Source: Bacteroidaceae bacterium (GTDB taxonomy: Bacteria; Bacteroidota; Bacteroidia; Bacteroidales; Bacteroidaceae). From it: a stretch of DNA of 64,000 nucleotides. The DNA lies in NCBI GenBank assembly GCA_017416805.1, contig JAFQBB010000039.1:1-64000 (forward strand). Direction: 5' to 3'. Each line of letters opens with the position of its first letter. Positions within the stretch are counted from its first letter, which is position 1. Shown here piece by piece: positions 36,298 to 42,667 of the stretch. The notes beneath the pieces are model-generated. The model had not been told where the DNA came from and ran no database searches. It worked only from the letters and a program-made list of their open reading frames with translations. The position numbers were made by a program, and so were the translations under genes.

Positions 36298-36564
36298 ATG
36301 GCACATAAAAAAGGTGTAGGTAGTTCTAAGAACGGACGCGAATCAGCAAGTCAAAGACTTGGCGTGAAAATTTGGGGTGGACAGAAGTGCAAGGCTGGTA
36401 ACATCATTGTACGTCAGAGAGGTACAGTTCACAATCCTGGTGAAAATATCGGTATGGGTAGCGATCATACTCTGTACGCTTTGGTAGATGGTATCGTTTG
36501 CTTCAAGAAAGGTCGCAAGGACAGAAGCTATGTTTCTGTTGTTCCGACTCCTGCCGAGGCATAA
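36298..36564 (+). CDS. rpmA: 50S ribosomal protein L27
   Basis: The 88-aa protein starts [20 protein letters not shown], the conserved L27 N-terminus that reaches the peptidyl transferase centre. There is no N-terminal extension of the kind removed by the Prp protease in Firmicutes. A terminator follows at 36623. Confidence 0.98.
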   Translation: MAHKKGVGSSKNGRESASQRLGVKIWGGQKCKAGNIIVRQRGTVHNPGENIGMGSDHTLYALVDGIVCFKKGRKDRSYVSVVPTPAEA

Positions 36565-36622
36565 GGAAATCACCCACGGAGACTAATTACGGAGGATTAC
36601 TCCGGTAATTGAATAAGCAACG

Positions 36623-36665
36623 AGAGGATGTGTTCATAAATTGGACACATCCTCTTATTTTTTTA
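36623..36665 (+). terminator. Terminator of rplU-rpmA
   Basis: AGAGGATGTGTTC pairs with GACACATCCTCT around a short loop, followed by a T-rich run. Confidence 0.88.
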
Positions 36666-36673
36666 TTCGTTAG

Positions 36674-36705
36674 TTTGCATAAGCCGATATTTATGCCGAA
36701 TTTTG
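36674..36705 (+). promoter_or_regulatory. Candidate promoter of the receiver/PEP-synthase-like gene
   Basis: TTTG (36674-36677), 20 bp, GAATTTTG (36698-36705), one base off TAnnTTTG. Confidence 0.45.
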
Positions 36706-36756
36706 CACTTTCGAAAGCTTAAGATAGGTAGAAAGGATTATACAAAAAAAGGAAAA

Positions 36757-39714
36757 ATGCTTAGCAAATATAAATTGAACCAACTCTATTTTAAGGATAC
36801 ATCGTTTGCCAACCTGATGACACGGCGTATCTTTAATGTTCTTCTCATTGCCAACCCTTACGATGCCTTTATGTTGGAAGACGATGGCCGGGTGGACGAG
36901 AAGATTTTCAACGAGTACATGAACCTCAGCTTGCGCTATCCGCCACGGTTCACTCAGGCTTCGACCATGGAAGAGGCGCAAGAGAAGTTGGAAACTACCA
37001 CGTTCGATTTGGTAATCTGTATGCCTGGTACTGATAACAACGATGCTTTCGATATTGCACGTAGCGTCAAGCAACAATATACCGACATCCCCATTGTGGT
37101 GCTCACTCCATTCTCGCATGGTATCACCAAGCGTATGCAGAACGAGGATTTGAGTATCTTCGAGTATGTCTTCTGCTGGTTAGGGAATACTGACCTGTTG
37201 CTCTCCATCATCAAGTTGATAGAGGACAAGATGAACCTTGAGCACGACATCAAAGAGGTGGGTGTACAGATGATTCTTCTGGTTGAAGACTCTATCCGTT
37301 TCTACTCTTCGGTGCTCCCTAACCTCTATAAGTTCGTACTTCGCCAAAGCCAAGTGTTTGCCACCGAAGCATTGAATGCCCACCAACGTACGTTGCGTAT
37401 GCGTGGCCGTCCGAAAATTGTGTTGGCTCGTAGTTATGAAGAGGCCATGGCACTCTACAATAAATATTCAGCCAATATGCTGGGTGTCATCACGGATGCC
37501 CGTTTCCCCCGTGGTGGTGAGGTTGATCCACAGGCCGGAATCCGTTTGATAGAGGAGATTCACAAACGCGATGAATATTTGCCCCTTATCTTGCAATCGG
37601 CCGAAAGTGAAAACAAATTGGCCGCTTTCCGTTTGGGCGTGAGCTTCGTTGACAAGAACTCCAAAAAGATGGACGTTGACTTGCGCGAAACAGTATCGGA
37701 CAATTTCGGATTCGGTGACTTCGTCTTCCGTGACCCCCATACGGGTGAAGAGGTGGTGCGTATTCATAACCTGAAGGAGTTGCAGGAAAACATCTTCACG
37801 ATTCCTCACGAACTGCTTCTTCATCACATCAGCCGTAACCATGTGAGTCGTTGGCTCTACTCACGTGCCATGTTTCCGGTGGCCGAGTTCTTGAAAGAGA
37901 TTACTTGGAAATCGCTTGACGATGTAGATGCCCACCGTCAGATTATCTTCGAAGCCATTGTGAAGTATCGTAAGATGAAGAACCGGGGTGTGGTAGCCGT
38001 CTTCCAACGCGAACGCTTTGACCGCTATTCGAACTTTGCCCGTATCGGCGATGGCTCTTTGGGAGGTAAGGGTCGCGGTTTGGCTTTTATTGATAACATG
38101 GTGATATGTCATCAGGAGTTTGGAGAACTGGAGAATGCCCGTGTGGCCATACCCAAGACCGTGGTACTCTGCACGGACATTTTCGATGAGTTCATGGACA
38201 TGAACAACCTTTACCAGATTGCCCTTAGTGATGCCAGCGATGAAGAAATCCTGCGCCATTTCCTTCGTGCCAAGTTGCCCGACCGTCTGGTGGAAGACTT
38301 CTTTGCCTTCTTCGAGGTGGTGAAATCGCCCATAGCCATCCGTTCGTCCAGTTTGTTGGAAGACTCCCATTACCAGCCATTTGCCGGCATCTACTCCACC
38401 TATATGATACCTTATTTGGAAGACAAGTATGAGATGTTACGTATGCTCAGTGATGCGATCAAGGGAGTCTATGCTTCTGTCTATTATCATGACAGTAAGG
38501 CCTATATGCAAGCCACCAGCAATGTGATTGACCAGGAGAAGATGGCTGTCATTTTGCAAGAGGTGGTGGGCACTCAGTATGGTGACCACTTCTATCCCAA
38601 CATCTCCGGTGTGGCCCGCTCGCTCAACTACTATCCTATTGGTGACGAGAAGGCCGAAGAGGGTACCGTCAGTCTGGCGCTTGGTTTGGGTAAATACATC
38701 GTGGATGGCGGACTCACTTTGCGTGTATGCCCTTATCATCCTCATCAGGTGTTGCAAACCAGTGAAATGGAGATTGCCTTGCGTGAGACACAAACCCATT
38801 TTTATGCACTCGACATGAAAAATGCAGGTAACGACTTCTCTATCGATGACGGATTCAACCTGCTCAAACTTCACGTGCGCGATGCTGAGGCTGATGGGGC
38901 AATGGATCTTATAGCTTCCACTTACGACCCCTATGACATGGTTATCCGTGACGGTATCTGGCCCGGCGGACGCAAACTCGTGACCTTTGCCAACATCCTG
39001 CAACACGATGCTTTCCCCTTGGCCAGAATCCTTCAGTTGGTACAGACCTACGGGCAGGGGGAAATGCGTCGGCCTGTTGAAATAGAATTTGCCGTCAAAC
39101 TCAATCCGGATAAGACGGGAACCTTCTACCTCCTGCAGATACGTCCCATTGTGGATAGCAAAGAGATGCTTGACGAAGACCTGAACCTCGTGAAGGATGA
39201 AGAGACCGTTCTCCGTTCGTATAACTCTTTGGGACATGGTGTGGTGACTGATGTCTATGATGTAGTCTATGTGAAGACCGATGGCTATTCGGCCAGCAAT
39301 AACCAACTGATAGCTTACGACATTGAGCAGATGAACCGTCGCTTTCTGGACGAAGGAAAGGGGTATGTGCTCGTTGGCCCCGGCCGGTGGGGGAGCAGTG
39401 ACACGTGGCTTGGCATCCCCGTCAAGTGGCCCCACATCTCAGCGGCCCGTGTCATTGTTGAGGCCGGTCTTACCAATTATCGCGTAGATCCCAGTCAGGG
39501 AACCCACTTCTTCCAGAATCTTACCTCTTTCGGTGTGGGTTACTTCACCATCAATGCCTATTCAGGCGATGGAGTCTATGACCAAGCCTTCCTCGATGCT
39601 ATGCCGGCCGTGGAAGAGACCCGCTTCCTCCGTCACGTCCGTTTTGATAAGCCATTGGTTGTGAAGATGGATGGCAAACGAAACCTTGGGGTGGTGTTGA
39701 AACCGGAACAATAA
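36757..39714 (+). CDS. Receiver-domain / PEP-synthase-like fusion protein
   Basis: The 985-aa protein has two response-regulator-like domains followed by a pyruvate phosphate dikinase-type ATP-binding region. The first (about 26-155) is degenerate. The second (about 170-310) keeps the whole receiver signature: E177/D178 in LLVEDS, phospho-acceptor D247 in VITDAR, S281 in LILQSAESE and K300 in FVDK. From about 435 comes a PEP/pyruvate-binding domain with GSLGGKGRGLAF and IAIRSSSLLED, then QIRPIV and GPGRWGSSDTWLG. I do not see the central phosphohistidine domain or PEP-utilising barrel of a full PEP synthase. It is usually annotated as a phosphoenolpyruvate synthase; the real reaction is unclear. 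ATG 36757 gives MLSKYKLNQLYF; earlier codons lie near the promoter. Confidence 0.85.
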   Translation: MLSKYKLNQLYFKDTSFANLMTRRIFNVLLIANPYDAFMLEDDGRVDEKIFNEYMNLSLRYPPRFTQASTMEEAQEKLETTTFDLVICMPGTDNNDAFDIARSVKQQYTDIPIVVLTPFSHGITKRMQNEDLSIFEYVFCWLGNTDLLLSIIKLIEDKMNLEHDIKEVGVQMILLVEDSIRFYSSVLPNLYKFVLRQSQVFATEALNAHQRTLRMRGRPKIVLARSYEEAMALYNKYSANMLGVITDARFPRGGEVDPQAGIRLIEEIHKRDEYLPLILQSAESENKLAAFRLGVSFVDKNSKKMDVDLRETVSDNFGFGDFVFRDPHTGEEVVRIHNLKELQENIFTIPHELLLHHISRNHVSRWLYSRAMFPVAEFLKEITWKSLDDVDAHRQIIFEAIVKYRKMKNRGVVAVFQRERFDRYSNFARIGDGSLGGKGRGLAFIDNMVICHQEFGELENARVAIPKTVVLCTDIFDEFMDMNNLYQIALSDASDEEILRHFLRAKLPDRLVEDFFAFFEVVKSPIAIRSSSLLEDSHYQPFAGIYSTYMIPYLEDKYEMLRMLSDAIKGVYASVYYHDSKAYMQATSNVIDQEKMAVILQEVVGTQYGDHFYPNISGVARSLNYYPIGDEKAEEGTVSLALGLGKYIVDGGLTLRVCPYHPHQVLQTSEMEIALRETQTHFYALDMKNAGNDFSIDDGFNLLKLHVRDAEADGAMDLIASTYDPYDMVIRDGIWPGGRKLVTFANILQHDAFPLARILQLVQTYGQGEMRRPVEIEFAVKLNPDKTGTFYLLQIRPIVDSKEMLDEDLNLVKDEETVLRSYNSLGHGVVTDVYDVVYVKTDGYSASNNQLIAYDIEQMNRRFLDEGKGYVLVGPGRWGSSDTWLGIPVKWPHISAARVIVEAGLTNYRVDPSQGTHFFQNLTSFGVGYFTINAYSGDGVYDQAFLDAMPAVEETRFLRHVRFDKPLVVKMDGKRNLGVVLKPEQ

Positions 39715-39753
39715 TATTTTTGGTGCGGATTTATTCGCTTTGCTCAACAGCTC

Positions 39754-39805
39754 GTCGCGGATTACACGGTTTCTATATTTTCCCGTGTAATCCGCGACAA
39801 GTTTT
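39754..39805 (+). terminator. CGGATTACACGG hairpin serving as terminator
   Basis: GTCGCGGATTACACGGT (39754-39770) pairs with CCCGTGTAATCCGCGAC (39782-39798), and AAGTTTTTT follows. It is a member of the dispersed CGGATTACGCGGAT family in terminator position. Confidence 0.75.
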
Positions 39806-39822
39806 TTATGAAAGAGTAAAGG

Positions 39823-39893
39823 AGTATTCTATTAAGGGTTTATGAAGAGATAGGAAAAATGTTTCATATAATTAGCAGCCAAGCAGGAAATTT
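39823..39893 (+). repeat. Direct repeat, copy 1 (flanks the 1.5-kb module)
   Basis: About 70 bp containing AAAATGTTTCATATAATTAG and AGCAGGAA is about 85 percent identical to 41417-41490 in the same orientation. The pair brackets the microprotein and FISUMP lipoprotein genes. Confidence 0.75.
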
Positions 39894-39895
39894 TA

Positions 39896-39938
39896 TATAT
39901 TTGCACTGCGTAAAATTAGTCAGTGCACTGCGTAAAAT
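39896..39938 (+). promoter_or_regulatory. Promoter -7 box with two 14-bp direct repeats downstream
   Basis: TATATTTG (39896-39903) is a perfect -7 element. GCACTGCGTAAAAT occurs exactly twice, at 39903-39916 and 39925-39938, 22 bp apart (two helical turns), just where a repressor would act. Confidence 0.6.
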
Positions 39939-39946
39939 GTAACAGT

Positions 39947-40018
39947 ATGTATAAAAGGGTTGAGTATCAGAAGATTGTGGAGGAACTTCTGTTGATGGAT
40001 ATCAGCCAATTATTCTAA
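39947..40018 (+). other. 23-codon open frame, possible leader peptide or gene remnant
   Basis: The frame MYKRVEYQKIVEELLLMD... stops after 23 residues. The first 12 residues recall the start of Bacteroidetes DUF4143-type ATPases, so it could be a truncated remnant. It could also be a leader peptide for the next frame. Both are guesses. Confidence 0.3.
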
Positions 40019-40041
40019 ACAATAATCATTATGCTTAACAA

Positions 40042-40158
40042 ATGAAGCAAAAGAGGCAGACGAAGCCAATTAAGACCTCTGTAGTGGGGGGGGTAAGGAT
40101 GCAATGCCTCATCCCGACGGATTGCTTCAGTCGTGATTGTCATTCCTTTTGTGCCTAA
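40042..40158 (+). CDS. Possible 38-aa Cys-rich microprotein
   Basis: The frame starts MKQKRQTKPIKTSVVGGV and ends with a segment holding four cysteines (C22, C28, C33, C37). The basic first half, a GG at 16-17 and a Cys-rich second half resemble a precursor with a leader and a core, but there is no neighbouring maturation or export gene. It lies downstream of a promoter with paired repeats and upstream of a hairpin, between direct repeats. There is no strong ribosome site. I know no family for it. Confidence 0.45.
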   Translation: MKQKRQTKPIKTSVVGGVRMQCLIPTDCFSRDCHSFCA

Positions 40159-40161
40159 ATA

Positions 40162-40194
40162 ATAGAGGGAGAGTTGGCAAAACTCCCCCTCTAT
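40162..40194. terminator. Hairpin between the microprotein and the FISUMP lipoprotein gene
   Basis: ATAGAGGGAGAGTT (40162-40175) and AACTCCCCCTCTAT (40181-40194) pair in 13 of 14 positions around five bases. The T-run on either side is weak, so termination is likely but not certain. Confidence 0.6.
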
Positions 40195-40260
40195 GGTGTA
40201 TTGTGAAAATTAAATAAATCGGATGCGTTTCGCCTTTATTTTTCGTAATCGTTCAACAAC

Positions 40261-41088
40261 TCATTCTGAGACAGGGCGCACCGCGCGGCCGTGTTTAGGA
40301 CCGATGTAGTTCCAACCGAAATAGCCCGAAAGGAAGTAGAGGGCGAACGCGCTGCCGCTATTGCTGTCGGGCGTAGCAGACCAATAGCCACCGTAGGAAC
40401 CCACACCGTTGAGGTCCGTACCGTCACGGTAGCCAGCGGCAGGAAGGAAGATTGAATTACCGTTGGGACCGGTGACTTTATAACCCTTTACACCGTTTTG
40501 GGTTGTCCACGTCCAAGTGCAATTGTTGAGCAATTCCTTCATCTCATCAAGGGTAGGCATACGCCAACTGCCGCCCCAGTTGGCCGTGGCGGCATCGTAA
40601 GCGGCGGTTAGGTTGCCATCGGAACCTATGATGCCACGGGACTGCAATTCGGAAGTGGAAAGACTATAGGTGGTGCTGTTATCAGAATAATAACTTGACT
40701 TAGGCTTGGTCTCGCCCCAAGCAAAGTAATCGCCATACTCCTCGGGAGAAGAGGCACTTACGTTGCAGGTGGCCCATTTCACGGAAAGGCCAAGGTCAAC
40801 AGCTTCGTGGTATTCATTTTTAATACTGTCCGAAACAATCGGACTGTCCTCTCCACCGGACGTGCTGTCATTCGGCAGTACAGGCTCTTCTGCAGGAGGC
40901 ATGATACTGTCTGTAGGGGCGGTTCCTCCGTTCTGACTGCCACCACCACCGTTGTCGTTCTGCTCCGTGTTAGGGCCATCAAACGGCTCGTCATCTTCAT
41001 CGTCGCCACAGGCCACACATGCAAAACTCAAGCTGAATCCCACTGCAAGCAGAAGGAACAGTCTTTGCAAATACTTTAATTCTTTCAT
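40261..41088 (-). CDS. FISUMP-type lipoprotein
   Basis: The 275-aa protein has a signal with lipobox ACVAC followed by DDEDDE, an acidic and Gly/Asn-rich linker (to about 95), and a C-terminal domain with AVDLGLSVKWATCNV, GDYFAWGETKP, WRMPTLDEM, PAAGYRDG and GGYWSAT. This order is typical of the Fibrobacter succinogenes major paralogous (FISUMP) domain. It should be a surface or outer-membrane lipoprotein of unknown role. The frame is open to 41298, but the ATG at 41088 gives a proper signal peptide. A large hairpin (41144-41269) lies just upstream. Confidence 0.85.
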   Translation of the reverse strand: MKELKYLQRLFLLLAVGFSLSFACVACGDDEDDEPFDGPNTEQNDNGGGGSQNGGTAPTDSIMPPAEEPVLPNDSTSGGEDSPIVSDSIKNEYHEAVDLGLSVKWATCNVSASSPEEYGDYFAWGETKPKSSYYSDNSTTYSLSTSELQSRGIIGSDGNLTAAYDAATANWGGSWRMPTLDEMKELLNNCTWTWTTQNGVKGYKVTGPNGNSIFLPAAGYRDGTDLNGVGSYGGYWSATPDSNSGSAFALYFLSGYFGWNYIGPKHGRAVRPVSE

Positions 41089-41143
41089 CTTGATAATTGT
41101 TTTTTTAGAGAAACAGAAAAGGCGTAAACTATCCGTTACTCGC

Positions 41144-41269
41144 CTCTTATATAGGTTACCGCCAAGTAAGACCTTATCCACAACAAGCACGAACAGTCCA
41201 CACCTTAGCGGTGCGAACTTCCATCTGCTTGTTCTCGTGGATGAATGTTTGGCGGTATTCATATAAGAG
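41144..41269. repeat. 126-bp nested inverted repeat upstream of the FISUMP gene
   Basis: Matching blocks in nested order: CTCTTATATA with TATATAAGAG-like sequence (41144/41261), ACCGCC (41158) with GGCGGT (41251), ATCCAC (41176) with GTGGAT (41237), AACAAGCA (41182) with TGCTTGTT (41226), and CACACC/GGTGCG in the centre. It falls in the expected promoter/leader zone. Confidence 0.7.
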
Positions 41270-41416
41270 AGAACAAGAGCCAAAAGCTCAAAATCCATAT
41301 TTCAAGTATCGGACAGAGACGCTTCTCCTGCCTCAAGTTAATACTTTGGTTAAATTTGAGGGCAAAGATACAGATTTAAATTAATAATGAAGAATGAATA
41401 ATTAAAATTCTGCAAA

Positions 41417-41490
41417 GTATTATTGTATTAAGGGGTTATGGAAAGACAGGGAAAATGTTTCATGTGATTAGCAGGCAAGCAGGAATTTCT
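41417..41490 (+). repeat. Direct repeat, copy 2
   Basis: Pairs with 39823-39893. The TATATTTG promoter box of copy 1 is not conserved here (TAATTGTCTG instead). Confidence 0.7.
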
Positions 41491-41505
41491 AATTGTCTGC
41501 AGGTA

Positions 41506-41620
41506 TCCTAAACGTCCGCCGACGTTTAGGAGCGGTTCCGTCTGTGCGCAACTGCGCACCAAATGGAGCGTAGGAGTTCATCGGCGGATGTTTAGGAGTT
41601 CATCAGCGGACGTTTAGGAG
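41506..41620. repeat. GCGGACGTTTAGGAG repeat element, locus 1
   Basis: TCCTAAACGTC (41506-41516) and GACGTTTAGGA (41521-41531) form a perfect 11-bp hairpin with loop CGCC. GTGCGC/GCGCAC forms a second (41544-41559). GCGGATGTTTAGGAG and GCGGACGTTTAGGAG follow. A related element is at 61025-61138. Confidence 0.8.
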
Positions 41621-41672
41621 CGGTGAAATAGGAGAAATGGGGGTGGAAGTGTGTGCAAAAAAGATAAAAAAG

Positions 41673-41779
41673 ACGCGGATTTTTCGCTTTGCTCAAGGAA
41701 ACTCCACGGATTAACACGGCTTTTATGCTTTTCTGTGTACAAATTATCCGTGAAATCCGCGCAATCCGTGCCTAAAAAA
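41673..41779. repeat. Dispersed inverted repeat, CGGATTACGCGGAT family
   Basis: ACGCGGATTT, CACGGATTAACACGG and, on the other arm, AAATCCGCGCAATCCGTGCC form a long imperfect inverted repeat. It shares the flank TTTTCGCTTTGCTCAAGGAA with the copy at 23505-23604, in inverted orientation. Confidence 0.75.
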
Positions 41780-41815
41780 AGGGGCTATGCCTTGGTTGGC
41801 ATAGCCCCCTTTTCA
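41775..41815 (-). terminator. Terminator of the HU-like gene
   Basis: GGGGCTATGCC (41781-41791) pairs with GGCATAGCCCC (41798-41808) with A/T runs on both sides. Confidence 0.88.
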
Positions 41816-41843
41816 ATGAAGGATGAATGGTTCGGTGGGTGAA

Positions 41844-42314
41844 TCAAAGCGGATTGCCCTCTGTTCCGCTGCCGTTGTCAGTACCGCTGTCTGTTCCTCC
41901 GTTGCTTCCAGAGGTTTCGTCAGAGCTTGAAGTCGCCTCATCTCCCGCAATGCTGTACTTGATGCTGCGGGCTTTGGCGCTCAGTAGCTTGCTGGGACAG
42001 AAGCTGATGCGGATGCGGCGGACTCCCACCTCTTCCCGGTTCTCGCTGCTGAGGCTCTTTACGGCAGGGAGGAAGGTGCCGAACCCTTCGAGGTTCACGC
42101 CGTGTCCCTCTTCCATCCATCCCACCATCGAATTGATGGCAGAGGAAAGAATCATGCGCACATGAGCCGGGCGGGAACCAGTGTCCTGAGCCACATACTC
42201 GGAGAGCTTCTTGGTGGTGATGACATCGCCGCGGTCGGCACTTGCTACGTACATTTCTGTTTTTGTGTCACTGAAGTTCAGCGTACGTTTTGACACTTTT
42301 ACTGCAATACCCAT
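41844..42314 (-). CDS. HU-like DNA-binding protein with low-complexity tail
   Basis: The 156-aa protein matches the HU-related family of Bacteroidetes (start MGIAVKVSKRTLNFSD; VNLEGFGTFLPAVKSLSSE like the HU arm region; VRRIRISFCPSK). The last 30 residues are almost only Ser, Gly, Thr, Asp, Asn and Glu. HU-type proteins bend and compact DNA; the role of this branch is not known. It has its own promoter (-7 box at 42374) and terminator. Confidence 0.9.
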   Translation of the reverse strand: MGIAVKVSKRTLNFSDTKTEMYVASADRGDVITTKKLSEYVAQDTGSRPAHVRMILSSAINSMVGWMEEGHGVNLEGFGTFLPAVKSLSSENREEVGVRRIRISFCPSKLLSAKARSIKYSIAGDEATSSSDETSGSNGGTDSGTDNGSGTEGNPL

Positions 42315-42373
42315 AAAATAATAAAAAGTTTTAAGTGATGCCTGTCGGGATTTTCCCAGTCGGCTTACGGGTG

Positions 42374-42381
42374 CAAAGATA
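42374..42381 (-). promoter_or_regulatory. Promoter -7 element of the HU-like gene
   Basis: TATCTTTG on the minus strand, 60 bp before the start codon. The rest of the 350-bp gap to lysS shows nothing notable besides the lysS promoter. Confidence 0.6.
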
Positions 42382-42604
42382 CTACCGTAGGATTGCTGGA
42401 CTTTCCGATTGTTTCAGTTTGATTCGGTTTGATTCACTTTCGTATTCATTCGTTACGCAACTGTTATCAAAATATTCGGTGAATCCTGATTTTTATTTCA
42501 TTGGTTGGTGTCCGGTAAAAACTATCTTTTCTACAAAAACACCACACTCTTGAGGGAAAAAGGAGTTTCTTTCCTTAAAATTAGGCTGTTTGCGATATTC
42601 TTTC

Positions 42605-42612
42605 TACTTTTG
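42605..42612 (+). promoter_or_regulatory. Promoter -7 element of lysS
   Basis: TACTTTTG matches the -7 consensus 55 bp before the lysS ATG. A clear -33 element at the right spacing is not seen. Confidence 0.55.
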
Positions 42613-42667
42613 CACCAAATTAGGGAATTGTGCCCTGACAGAGTGTGAAAATAGACTGAAATCAGAT

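Larger units (their letters stand above)
41300..41770. other. Spacer of about 470 bp made largely of repeats
   Basis: No convincing gene. In order: direct repeat copy 2 (41417-41490), the CCTAAACGTCCGCC element (41506-41620) and a CGGAT-family inverted repeat (41673-41779). A short open frame over 41651-41842 is judged spurious. Confidence 0.6.

Noticed and set aside
36757..39714. Complete phosphoenolpyruvate synthase
   Set aside because: The phosphohistidine and PEP-utilising barrel regions are not recognisable, and the N-terminus is receiver-like.
39860..39943. 27-codon frame starting MFHIISSQAG
   Set aside because: It runs through the promoter and both 14-bp repeats, and the matching frame in copy 2 diverges and stops early.
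41651..41842. 63-codon frame on the plus strand
   Set aside because: It spans an inverted repeat and a terminator, and has no family resemblance.
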